From positions 1 to 39,407 of the forward strand of contig DALTWF010000014.1 in the NCBI GenBank assembly GCA_029987235.1: DNA of 39,407 nucleotides, given 5' to 3'. The notes under the pieces were generated by a model. The model was not told the DNA's origin. It ran no database searches and saw nothing but the letters and a program-made list of their open reading frames with translations. Origin of the DNA: Methanocorpusculum sp. (GTDB lineage: Archaea > Halobacteriota > Methanomicrobia > Methanomicrobiales > Methanocorpusculaceae). Of the stretch, positions 23,315 to 30,940 are shown one piece after another. Position numbers and translations under genes: made by a program. Every line of letters begins with the position of its first letter. Within the stretch, counting starts at the first letter, position 1.

Positions 23315-24561
23315 GTGACGCACCAGTACGCATTGCCCAGATTACCTGCGGCGCAGAATACTCCGGTATTCAGAATGAAATCACGAGCGCTGCAGAACAG
23401 GTCGGTGCACAGATGTTTTATCCTGACGTCGCCTTGTCCGATGTCAGAAACGCATACAAGGAGTTCGGTCTGCCGGTAAAAAGCCCTGACTTAAAACTCG
23501 CCATTGCGCGTGCAAAAGCCGTTGTCGAGGGCAAAGTCGAGGCAGACGGTATCTTTGTTGCATCCTGTTTCCGCTGTGCGGAAGCAGCCATTGTAAGAAA
23601 CGAACTGCGCCGTTATATTGTGGAAAACTCAAAGATACCGGTTGTTTCCTACTCGTTTAACGAACGTACCGGCGCATCAACGCTTCTTACAAGACTTGAA
23701 GCACTATCCACCATCGCAAAGCGCCGGGCGCTTATGGCCCGCGAAGTCCAGGTCGGCATCACCATGGGTGTTGATTCGGGCTCGTCTACAACCAAGTGCG
23801 TCATTATGAAGGACAACGAGATTGTCGGAACCGGCTGGAGACCGACCACGGAGGTTCTCAAATCCGCAGACGAAGTAATCCAGCTTGCTCTTGCCGAGTC
23901 CGGTCTGAAAATGTCGGATATCGAGGCAATAGGAACGACCGGATACGGTCGTTTCTTAATCGGCAAACACCTGAATGCGGACCTTGTACAGGAAGAGTTA
24001 ACCGTCAACTCGAAGGGTGCGGTCTATTTAGCCAATGCACAGAGAGGCTTTGCAACGGTCATTGATATCGGCGGAATGGACAACAAGGCAATTTCCGTAA
24101 ATGACGGAATTCCGGGCTCGTTTACCATGGGCGGTATCTGTGCCGGTGCATCAGGCAGATTCCTTGAGATGACCTCAAAGCGTCTTGGCTGCGACATCAC
24201 CGAGTTAGGTGCTCTTTCCATGAAGAGCGAGGGCGGTGAACATGTTCCGATGAACAGTTACTGTATCGTGTTCGGTACCCAGTCTCTTGTAAATGCTCTT
24301 GCTTCCGGATACAAACGCGAGGATGTTGCAGCAGCAGCCTGTCACTCGGTTGCCCAGCAGGTCTATGAGCAGCAGCTGCAGGAAGTCGATATCAAAGAGC
24401 CGGTTATTATGGTCGGAGGCTCTTCACTTATTCAGGGATTAGTCCGCGCCATGGGCCGCATGCTCAACACCGAAGTAGTAGTTCCGCATCACTCGCAGTT
24501 TATCGGAGCTGTAGGTGCGGCACTTATTTCTTCGGGCTTTGTTGAGGCAAAGAGGAAGTGA
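23311..24561 (+). CDS. mmp15: Methanogenesis marker protein 15 (activase-type ASKHA ATPase)
   Basis: This 416-residue protein has an N-terminal cysteine-containing region (ASCFRCAEA, about 85-92) and a C-terminal ATPase of the BadF/BadG/BcrA/HgdC type: the phosphate loop GVDSGSSTTK (153-162), DIGGMDNKA (252-260) and GGICAGASGRFLEM. Cys277 and Cys318 (in SYCIVFGTQS) correspond to the pair that holds the dimer-bridging 4Fe-4S cluster in HgdC-type activators. Such proteins drive ATP-dependent low-potential electron transfer, which fits reduction of F430 or of clusters in the MCR activation machinery; that role is inference. It overlaps mmp5 by 4 bp and mmp17 follows after 1 bp. Confidence 0.94.
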   Translation: MSDAPVRIAQITCGAEYSGIQNEITSAAEQVGAQMFYPDVALSDVRNAYKEFGLPVKSPDLKLAIARAKAVVEGKVEADGIFVASCFRCAEAAIVRNELRRYIVENSKIPVVSYSFNERTGASTLLTRLEALSTIAKRRALMAREVQVGITMGVDSGSSTTKCVIMKDNEIVGTGWRPTTEVLKSADEVIQLALAESGLKMSDIEAIGTTGYGRFLIGKHLNADLVQEELTVNSKGAVYLANAQRGFATVIDIGGMDNKAISVNDGIPGSFTMGGICAGASGRFLEMTSKRLGCDITELGALSMKSEGGEHVPMNSYCIVFGTQSLVNALASGYKREDVAAAACHSVAQQVYEQQLQEVDIKEPVIMVGGSSLIQGLVRAMGRMLNTEVVVPHHSQFIGAVGAALISSGFVEAKRK

Positions 24562-24562
24562 A

Positions 24563-25144
24563 ATGCCGGGTTTAGAGTATTTCGAGGTTGAAAGCACCGA
24601 AGACGGCTCTGACAACTATCAGAAGATTACCCGCACGGTTCTGCAGGACCACAACCTCTTATCTATCGTCGAGGGTCTGCATCTCTACATAGACCCGCAG
24701 TATCCAATATTTGTCGCGGCAGGCATTATCCGCCCGCCCCGGTCTGCAATCCGCGTTTCCGAGGTGGGAAATGTGATGATTCAGGACGGCAAATGCACGA
24801 TTGCTGTCGGTGACGAAACCTATCTTGCGGCAATGCTTAAGATGCTTTGGAACAGGCTCGGTCATGATGCAGTTGACCAGCCGGACCGGTTTACGGTCAT
24901 CATTGAGGGTGTGGAAATACCTGCAGACATCGGTGAATGGGTCGTTATCGACCCGTCCGAGTCGCTCTTTAAGGACCTTATCTATGCGGTACAGGTTATC
25001 GCGCCGGAGGGTTTCAAGGTCCGCCGTGAGAATTACGGCACAAACAGATTCTGGTATGCAGCATCGGAAAATACGCTGCCGGAAGACATTGCAGAAAAGC
25101 TTGTTGCTGAATGTTTTGCAAAAATGGAGGCGGCTCTGGTATGA
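24563..25144 (+). CDS. mmp17: Methanogenesis marker protein 17
   Basis: The 193-residue marker 17 protein begins MPGLEYFEVESTEDGSDNYQ. The frame extends back to 24515, but the ATG at 24563 follows a GAGGAAG ribosome binding site and sits 1 bp after the mmp15 stop. The protein is soluble with few distinctive motifs. In characterised methanogens Mmp17 is reported as part of the MCR-associated activation complex together with Mmp3 and Mmp7. It overlaps mmp7 by 4 bp (ATGA). Confidence 0.92.
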   Translation: MPGLEYFEVESTEDGSDNYQKITRTVLQDHNLLSIVEGLHLYIDPQYPIFVAAGIIRPPRSAIRVSEVGNVMIQDGKCTIAVGDETYLAAMLKMLWNRLGHDAVDQPDRFTVIIEGVEIPADIGEWVVIDPSESLFKDLIYAVQVIAPEGFKVRRENYGTNRFWYAASENTLPEDIAEKLVAECFAKMEAALV

Positions 25145-26079
25145 TTTTAGTTCCGGTAACGTATAAGGGCGGTGTGTACCGGCTTGATGAGGTCGTCGAT
25201 TATATCGAAGACCTCGGGGGCTACATTGTCCAGCGGCACAACATTGCAAACGAGGTCATTCTGCAGGTTTTGATGCCGAAAGAGGATATCGAGCCGCTGA
25301 AAGAATTTTCCCGTCCGCTTTCGGGCGAGGTTACCGAGTCGCCGCTTGTCGGTACGGAAATCGCCGTGGTTATTCCGAGTCTTGAGATTCATCATCTGCC
25401 GCATTCGGCCTGTGATGTTGCGGAGTATCTCAGAAGCAACGGATCAAAATCCAACATCTTAGGCATGGCACGCGGATTCGGCCGCCGTATTGCGCAGTTA
25501 AATGATGAGGAGCGTGATTTAATTAACGAGCATGATGCGGCTATATTTGTCTTAGGCAATTTCGCCTCCTGTATCGGTCAGAAGTTTCCGAAACTGCGGA
25601 AGGGCATTAATGTGCCGATAATTTTAACAGGTGGGTCAAGCAGGGAAATCCTTGAGGAGATGACCGACCCCCCTGTCGCGGGCTATGTAGGGGGTTTAGG
25701 TCGGTTTATGCACAGAACACAGACCGGCGAGGATATTGCTCGGCTTGATGCGGTGATTGCGGAGGTTGAAAAAGTCATTTCCAAACGCCGTGAGGAGATT
25801 GCAAATGACCCGCTTTCCGTATCGCCGGCCCGTGTGCAGGATGTAATCAAACAGGTGTTTCCGGAGGTGGAGGAAGTTTTGTCACCCGCGCCGGTTGCGG
25901 TTCAGTTAAACGGTCTGAGAATCAAGCTGCCGTATGCTGAATATGCGGATAAGTTCCGTGAAACGGTTGTCGAGGACGGGGTTAAGCTCGGGGATGTTGC
26001 TAACGTTCTGCCGAGCCGTATGAGAAATTATATTCTTATCCGGATTAAGCCGCTGTCTGAGACGAATATTGTTGTGTAA
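25141..26079 (+). CDS. mmp7: Methanogenesis marker protein 7
   Basis: The 312-residue marker 7 protein begins MILVPVTYKGGVYRLDEVVD. The frame extends back to 25111, but the ATG at 25141 overlaps the mmp17 stop and follows GGAGG. A region with GNFASCIGQKFPKLRKGINV, then GGSSREILEE, resembles the cluster-binding parts of nitrogenase-like or NifB-like proteins only loosely. The family is reported to carry metal clusters in the MCR activation complex. It is the last gene of the operon: a hairpin followed by eight T overlaps its stop codon. mcrC, often linked to this gene in other methanogens, is not in the window. Confidence 0.93.
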   Translation: MILVPVTYKGGVYRLDEVVDYIEDLGGYIVQRHNIANEVILQVLMPKEDIEPLKEFSRPLSGEVTESPLVGTEIAVVIPSLEIHHLPHSACDVAEYLRSNGSKSNILGMARGFGRRIAQLNDEERDLINEHDAAIFVLGNFASCIGQKFPKLRKGINVPIILTGGSSREILEEMTDPPVAGYVGGLGRFMHRTQTGEDIARLDAVIAEVEKVISKRREEIANDPLSVSPARVQDVIKQVFPEVEEVLSPAPVAVQLNGLRIKLPYAEYADKFRETVVEDGVKLGDVANVLPSRMRNYILIRIKPLSETNIVV

Positions 26080-26103
26080 CCGGATTTTCCGGTACTTTTT
26101 TTT
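26079..26103 (+). terminator. Hairpin plus T-run terminator after mmp7
   Basis: ACCGGA-TTT-TCCGGT forms a perfect 6-bp stem starting at the last base of the mmp7 stop codon, and eight T follow after two bases. It marks the end of the component A2/Mmp operon before the insertion sequence. Confidence 0.75.
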
Positions 26104-26106
26104 ATC

Positions 26107-26132
26107 CTTGAATTGTCAAACCAAGTGCAACA
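26107..26132. repeat. IS30-type left terminal inverted repeat
   Basis: This 26-bp end is the exact reverse complement of 27146-27171. It is the transposase binding and cleavage end of the element. Confidence 0.92.
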
Positions 26133-26173
26133 GTTCAATTCAGTTATCATCTTTGGTCAAAAACGCCAATGTG

Positions 26174-27162
26174 ATGATAACAATGTGTCAATACACTCAT
26201 CTTACACCTGCTGAAAGAGAATATATTCTGAAAAGCCTATCTGAGAATAAATCAATCACAACGATTGCTGTTGAATTAGATCGGGATAAATCAACAATCT
26301 CTCGTGAACTCTCTCGAAACTCCGGACCAAATGGCTATTCAGCCTATGCTGCACAAGAAAAGTACACAAATAGAAGACGCGCATCACGTCCTGAATTGAA
26401 ACTCTCAAATCCTAAAATCCATGCTTATGTCAGGACAAATTCCATAATCATCAATGGTCTCCTCAGCAAATCTCAGAACGTGCTAAACATGAAAACTCTG
26501 ATATTAAGATAAGTACTTCAACAATCTATCGTGGAATATATTCAGGCCAACTTGATAGACCTGAGGATAAGTGCCTCTGCCATAGAAAACTCAGACACAG
26601 GGGAAAGACAAGACATACCCGGAATCATCAGGAGAAACGTGGAAAAATCCAGATTAGCAATGAACTATGTGATAGACCGATAGAAGCAGCGAATCGGTCA
26701 CGACTGGGTGATTGGGAAGCTGATACTGTTATTGGTGTCAAGGGCAAAGCATGTTTAGTAACATTAGTAGATATGCGGAGCCGTTTTCTCTTATGCTGCA
26801 AAGCAGAAAAGAAAGACAGTGCATCAGTAACGGCAGCTATGATTGCATTGCTTAAAGGACAACCACTGCAGACTATTACTCCAGACAGGGGAAAGGAGTT
26901 TGCTAATCACAAAGAAATATCAGCAAATCTCAGTGGAGTTAAGTTTTATTTTCCTCTTCCACATCAGCCATGGAGAAGAGGAACAAATGAAAATACAAAC
27001 GGGTTATTAAGGGAGTATTTCCCAAAATCAAAAGATATAACGTGTATTACAGACGATTATATACAAGCCAAAGTTGATGAACTGAATCACCGACCGAGAA
27101 AGTGCCTGGGATATAAAACGCCGTTTGAAGTTTATTATTCAAAGGTGTTGCACTTGGTTTGA
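26174..27162 (+). pseudogene. IS30-family transposase, frameshifted
   Basis: Before the break the protein has the IS30 N-terminal helix-turn-helix region (CQYTHLTPAEREYILKSL, then ITTIAVELDRDKSTISREL). The frame changes near 26433: GTCAGGACAAATTC encodes VRTN, whereas adding one G gives VRDKFHNHQWSPQQIS, the expected family sequence. After the shift the DDE domain is complete: DWEADTVIG, TPDRGKEF and GTNENTNGLLREY supply the three acidic residues. Repaired, the protein would have 329 residues. The first frame ends in a stop at 26510-26512 and no slippery signal is seen, so a single-base deletion is the simplest explanation. The start could also be the ATG at 26183. Confidence 0.9.
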
Positions 27163-27171
27163 CAATTCAAG
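27146..27171. repeat. IS30-type right terminal inverted repeat
   Basis: Perfect 26-bp complement of 26107-26132. The transposase stop codon TGA (27160-27162) lies within it. Confidence 0.92.
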
Positions 27172-27206
27172 TCATAATGGCTTCTATTTCTTCTGCATAA
27201 TCACAT

Positions 27207-27216
27207 TATTTAAATA
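27207..27216 (+). promoter_or_regulatory. TATA-like box of the cstA-like gene
   Basis: TATTTAAATA lies about 50 bp before the ATG, giving a leader of about 27 nt. It is only 36 bp from the right end of the IS30 element, so any regulatory sites further upstream were displaced by the insertion. Confidence 0.45.
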
Positions 27217-27262
27217 GTTTCTCTTGCATATACTCTATCACTTATAGGGAACAGATAAAACC

Positions 27263-28765
27263 ATGATAACATTTCTGATAGGTATTGCAATTTTAATCGC
27301 AGGCTATTTTATCTGGGGCAAAATTGCCGAGCGGTTATTCGGTCCTGATGACCGCAAGACTCCGGCTGTTGAACACTGTGATAATGTTGACCGTGTTGTT
27401 ATGCCGAAGTGGAAAAATACGCTGCTTCATCTGCTCAACATTGCAGGAATCGGCCCGATTATCGGCGTGGCTCTCGGAATGAAGTTCGGACCGATTGTCT
27501 TTCTGATTCTCCCGATAGGAAATATTATCGGCGGTGCGGTTCATGATTATTTTGCCGGCATGATTTCAATGAGAAACAACGGTGCGGACCTGCCGCTTCT
27601 GGTGCGGAAATTCCTCGGTCATAAAGTCGGAAACGTGTTTTTAGTATTTATGACGTTTGCTCTTCTGCTTACTACGATTGCATTTACCAATATACCGGCC
27701 GGTTTTGTACAGCAGATGCTCGGCAATTTCGGATTAAACGGTATCTGGGTGTTTGTTCTCGCATCAGTACTTATCTTTGGGTATTACATTGTGTCCACGA
27801 TTTTCCCGATTAACAAAATTATCGGTAAAATATACCCGGTTGTTGGTCTGTTTCTCTTTCTGATGTCGATTCTGCTTATAATCTTCCTTGTTCCCCAGTT
27901 TGGCAATGTACCTGATGTGGTTTTTACGCCGGAAGGTCTGTATCAGGCAATCACCGCTCATCCGGACGGTCTGCCGATTATTCCGATGCTCTTTATCACA
28001 ATTGCCTGTGGTATATTATCAGGATTTCATGCAACCCAGGCACCGATTGTTGCACGGACTGTGGGATGCGAGCGCGACGGCAGACATGTTTATTACGGCA
28101 TGATGGTAATGGAGGGTGTTATTGCTATGATCTGGGCTGCGGGGGCCTCTATTCTTTATAATCTGAAGCCGGAGATGCTTGCCGAGTCGAGCGGAAACAA
28201 TATTGTGTTCGGCATATTAAATATGGCTTTTCCGTCAGTCGTTCTTGTTGTCTTTGGTGTTGTGCTGATTTTCTTCTTTGCTCTGACAAGCGGCGATACG
28301 GCGCTTCGTTCATCACGTGTTTCACTTGCCGGTTATCTTAAGATTGATCAGATAAAAATGAGGAATCGTCTGCTTCTTCTTCTTCCGCTTGTCGTTATTG
28401 TGGGGGCAGGTCTGATCTGGGCAAATCTTGTTCCGCAGGGATATACTATTCTCTGGAATTATTTCTCATGGTTTAATCAGATTATGGCCGTGTTTGCGTT
28501 TTTGATGGCAACGGTTTATCTGGTTTCCAAAGGAAAACAGTATCTGATTACGCTTGTTCCGGGGGCGTTTATCTTATTCATTGTCAGCACGTATTTCTTC
28601 TGGATGGGTTCCGGTCATACGCCGGGTGTTCCGTTCGGTTTTGCGCTGCCGCATGAGGTATCGTGCATCATGGCACTGGTTGTTACTGCCGTAGTGTATT
28701 TCTTTGCTGTCCTTCATGGCAAAAAACTGCTGAAAAATAAGGAGTTTGAGGCTGATGAGGAGTAA
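27263..28765 (+). CDS. cstA: CstA-family carbon starvation carrier (short form)
   Basis: This 500-residue membrane protein has many transmembrane helices. It contains the CstA family core LLNIAGIGPIIGVALG, GNIIGGAVHDYFAGM and GFHATQAPIVAR, with SGDTALRSSRVSLA further on. Bacterial CstA and BtsT proteins take up peptides or pyruvate during carbon starvation and are about 700 residues long; this version lacks much of the C-terminal region, as many short forms do. In a methanogen it may import peptides or pyruvate, but the substrate is unknown. Transcription probably starts from the TATA-like box at 27207-27216. It ends before a T-rich tract and is convergent with the TPR gene. Confidence 0.92.
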   Translation: MITFLIGIAILIAGYFIWGKIAERLFGPDDRKTPAVEHCDNVDRVVMPKWKNTLLHLLNIAGIGPIIGVALGMKFGPIVFLILPIGNIIGGAVHDYFAGMISMRNNGADLPLLVRKFLGHKVGNVFLVFMTFALLLTTIAFTNIPAGFVQQMLGNFGLNGIWVFVLASVLIFGYYIVSTIFPINKIIGKIYPVVGLFLFLMSILLIIFLVPQFGNVPDVVFTPEGLYQAITAHPDGLPIIPMLFITIACGILSGFHATQAPIVARTVGCERDGRHVYYGMMVMEGVIAMIWAAGASILYNLKPEMLAESSGNNIVFGILNMAFPSVVLVVFGVVLIFFFALTSGDTALRSSRVSLAGYLKIDQIKMRNRLLLLLPLVVIVGAGLIWANLVPQGYTILWNYFSWFNQIMAVFAFLMATVYLVSKGKQYLITLVPGAFILFIVSTYFFWMGSGHTPGVPFGFALPHEVSCIMALVVTAVVYFFAVLHGKKLLKNKEFEADEE

Positions 28766-28781
28766 CTAGAATAAATCCAGT

Positions 28782-28790
28782 TTTTTTTAA
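28782..28790 (+). terminator. T-run after the cstA-like gene
   Basis: CAGTTTTTTTTAAAG follows the cstA-like stop by about 16 bp and reaches the stop codon of the convergent TPR gene. It is a plausible archaeal oligo-T terminator for the plus strand. Confidence 0.45.
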
Positions 28791-29605
28791 AGTTTTTTCA
28801 CTGCAGCCAGATTTGCCTTGTGTGATTTGTCTTTGGGGTTAATCTTTGCTGCAGTACGGAATGCGCATTCAGCCGCCTCTTTTTCGCCTAAATACGCATG
28901 GGCCGCGCCTTTTAAGCTCCATGCTTTGTCATCACCGGCGCACAATGCCGCATAGCGTTCGGCTGCATCGCGGGCATTTTCATATTCCTGCGCCTGAAGG
29001 TACACTGTTGCAAAAGCCTGCAGTACGCGCGGCTCATCGCTGAGTTTATCTTTTGATTCCTCAAGAAACCGGGCCGCATCAGATGCTTTTCCCAGGAGAA
29101 CAAGGGCATTTGCTTTGTGCAGGTAACCCAAAACCGAGGTTGAATCAATCCGGATTGCTTCTTCTGCTTCGGCTAACGCCTCGCCCGGCTTTTTCGCCAT
29201 GAGAAGATATCCTGCCTTGTTTGCGTGAACCGGCGAGGAATAGGGGTTAATTATCAGGGCTTCGTCTGCTGCTTTCAGGGCTTCTTCAGTCTTTCCCGTT
29301 AAAGCAAGAATGCGGGAAAGTTCCGCATAAAAACGGTAATCGGTAAGGAATTTCTTTGCGCATGCCGTAAAGCAGCCGGCTGCTGCATCACGGTGTCCGG
29401 TTTTTTCATACAGGCATCCGATGTTGTACCAGACATCAGCCGTGTCTTTTTTTGTATCGTCTTTGGGATAGAAGCGCACGGCCTGCTCATAGCAGTAAAG
29501 CGCTTCTGCGTACGCTTCTTTTTCCATGCGGGCTGCCGCCTCGCGGCACCAGCATTTCGGGTCTTTCGGGTTGTCAACAGTGACGGTTTTTGATTTCGGA
29601 GGCAT
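28787..29605 (-). CDS. Tetratricopeptide-repeat protein
   Basis: The protein has 272 residues from the ATG at 29605. About six TPR units follow one another, for example AEALYCYEQAVRFYPKD, EEALKAADEALIINPYS and GEALAEAEEAIRIDSTS, ending with EAAECAFRTAAKINPKD. Such superhelices bind protein partners; none can be named. The frame reaches an ATG at 29620, but the ATG at 29605 overlaps the stop of the upstream gene (TAATG) and follows GGGAG at 8 bases, so it is the better start. There is no signal peptide. It is co-transcribed with the hxlA-rraA fusion. Confidence 0.88.
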   Translation of the reverse strand: MPPKSKTVTVDNPKDPKCWCREAAARMEKEAYAEALYCYEQAVRFYPKDDTKKDTADVWYNIGCLYEKTGHRDAAAGCFTACAKKFLTDYRFYAELSRILALTGKTEEALKAADEALIINPYSSPVHANKAGYLLMAKKPGEALAEAEEAIRIDSTSVLGYLHKANALVLLGKASDAARFLEESKDKLSDEPRVLQAFATVYLQAQEYENARDAAERYAALCAGDDKAWSLKGAAHAYLGEKEAAECAFRTAAKINPKDKSHKANLAAVKKL

Positions 29606-30888
29606 TATTTTTTCTCCCATTTCAGGAGTTCTGCAAGGCTTCCGAGTGTCCCTCCGCGTCTGATTTCTTCTCTGATGCGGATTTCTGTTTTGTGGACTTC
29701 GACAGCGCGGCGGGCGATTTCATACGCCCGTTCGCGCGGGATTACAACGACTCCTGAGCGGTCGCCGCAAAGCCAGTCGCCCGGGCGTACTTCCTGTCCG
29801 CAGCAGGTTATTTCAGCGTTTATTTCGCCGAATCCTTTCGGTTCGTAGGCGTTGGGCTGAACGGATTTTGCATAAACCGGTATGCCGAGGGTAATGATGT
29901 CATCCCAGTCGCGCACTGCGCCGTCAATGATAATTCCCGCGATTCCGCGGTTTTCCGCGGAACGCGTGGCAAGTTCGCCCCATGGCGCGACATCAGTTTT
30001 TCCATCATTGTTGATGACTAAAACATCGCCCGGACTGCAGAAGTCGATTGCCTGAACCGGCTTTGACCAGTCTCCGCCGAACGTCTGCACTGTTACGGCT
30101 TTTCCGATGAGTTTTTTCGGTACATGGGATACAGCAAGTCCGCACATCGCGCCCTTTCTGTACATCGCATCAGTGACGTTGGGCGCGGAAACCTGTTCTA
30201 AAAGGGCGCGGATTTCTTCGTCTGCGGATTTGCGTGCGGCGGGTGCTGCTGCCGGGTTATCGATTGCCGCGCGTATTTCGCCTGCCGCGGCTTTTACATC
30301 GGCTGCTTTGATTATTGAGGCGCCGCAGATTATTATATCTGCTCCTGCTTTTGCGGCGCCGGGGGCTGTATTTTTATTTAATCCGCCTGCCGCGGCGATT
30401 TTTACGCCAAGGCCGCCGAGCCGGGCAAGAAGCTCTAAGGGGTCGCGTCCTTCCATCTGCTGGTCGATGCCGACATGTGCATTGATTATATGTACGCCGA
30501 GTGCGGCAAGTTCGCGGGCGCGTTTTTCCGGGTCGGCTGCGTTCATCATGTCAGCCATTAGCTCAACGCCGTAGAGATTTGCGCCGCGGACAGCATCAGA
30601 AATTACAGCATCGTCTGCCGTACCCAGGATGCAGACTACATCCGCGCCTGCTTTTGCGGCGATTTCCACCTCAAGGGCGCCGGTATCGGATGTTTTCAGG
30701 TCGGCGACTATTGTATTTTTTGGGAATTTTGCGCGAAGGGAACGCACAACATGCATGCCTTCCGATTTTATCAGAGGAGTTCCGGCTTCAATCCAGTCGG
30801 CGCCCCCGGCAACTGCTTCTTCTGCGATTTGCAGGGCGCGCTTTTCTTCGGTAAGGTCAAGGGCTACCTGCAGTATTGGTTTATGCAT
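29605..30888 (-). CDS. hxlA: Fusion of 3-hexulose-6-phosphate synthase with an RraA-like domain
   Basis: Residues 1 to about 212 are hexulose-6-phosphate synthase, an OMP-decarboxylase-fold barrel with LQVALDLTEE and the catalytic VADLKTSDTGA (DxKxxD at 63-68). After an Ala-rich linker, residues about 225-420 form an RraA/HMG-aldolase-like domain with GDVLVINNDGKTDVAPWGEL, GIIIDGAVRD and DRSGVVVIP. The first domain with HxlB (14349-14951) would run the ribulose-monophosphate pathway backwards to supply pentose phosphates. The role of the second domain is uncertain: proteins of this fold are RNase E inhibitors or aldolases. The fusion occurs in several methanogens. Its ATG lies 27 bp from a TATA-like box shared with the divergent phosphodiesterase gene. 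Confidence 0.94.
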   Translation of the reverse strand: MHKPILQVALDLTEEKRALQIAEEAVAGGADWIEAGTPLIKSEGMHVVRSLRAKFPKNTIVADLKTSDTGALEVEIAAKAGADVVCILGTADDAVISDAVRGANLYGVELMADMMNAADPEKRARELAALGVHIINAHVGIDQQMEGRDPLELLARLGGLGVKIAAAGGLNKNTAPGAAKAGADIIICGASIIKAADVKAAAGEIRAAIDNPAAAPAARKSADEEIRALLEQVSAPNVTDAMYRKGAMCGLAVSHVPKKLIGKAVTVQTFGGDWSKPVQAIDFCSPGDVLVINNDGKTDVAPWGELATRSAENRGIAGIIIDGAVRDWDDIITLGIPVYAKSVQPNAYEPKGFGEINAEITCCGQEVRPGDWLCGDRSGVVVIPRERAYEIARRAVEVHKTEIRIREEIRRGGTLGSLAELLKWEKK

Positions 30889-30910
30889 AGTAATAGTTTT
30901 GAGTGAAAAG

Positions 30911-30920
30911 AGTATATTGG
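30911..30920. promoter_or_regulatory. Central TATA-like box serving two divergent genes
   Basis: AGTATATTGG lies at the midpoint between the ATG of hxlA-rraA (30888, minus) and the ATG of the phosphodiesterase gene (30941, plus), about 26 bp from each. No second AT-rich box is evident in this 52-bp gap. Both transcripts would be leaderless if initiated at normal distance. Confidence 0.5.
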
Positions 30921-30940
30921 TTGTGGTACTACATTGTATA

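Larger units (their letters stand above)
26107..27171 (+). mobile_element. IS30-family insertion sequence, 1065 bp
   Basis: The element is bounded by perfect 26-bp inverted repeats: CTTGAATTGTCAAACCAAGT and six more bases at 26107-26132, and its complement at 27146-27171. A 2-bp TC flanks each side and may be the target duplication, in line with the 2-3 bp usual for IS30. One transposase gene nearly fills the element, and its stop codon lies inside the right repeat. The transposase is interrupted by a one-base deletion, so this copy is probably dead by itself but could be moved by an intact copy. It sits 28 bp after mmp7, behind its terminator, and 91 bp before the cstA-like gene. Confidence 0.93.

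Noticed and set aside
26130..26180. Programmed frameshift in the IS30 transposase
   Set aside because: IS30 transposases are normally one frame, no slippery heptamer or hairpin is evident at the break near 26433, and a one-base deletion explains the sequence exactly.
26069..26512. First transposase frame as an intact small protein
   Set aside because: It continues in another frame with the expected IS30 sequence, so it is a fragment; its upstream extension crosses the IS end and the mmp7 stop.
30629..30940. Longer start of the phosphodiesterase frame
   Set aside because: It runs antisense through the coding region of hxlA and crosses the promoter box. The protein begins naturally at 30941 with its membrane helix.
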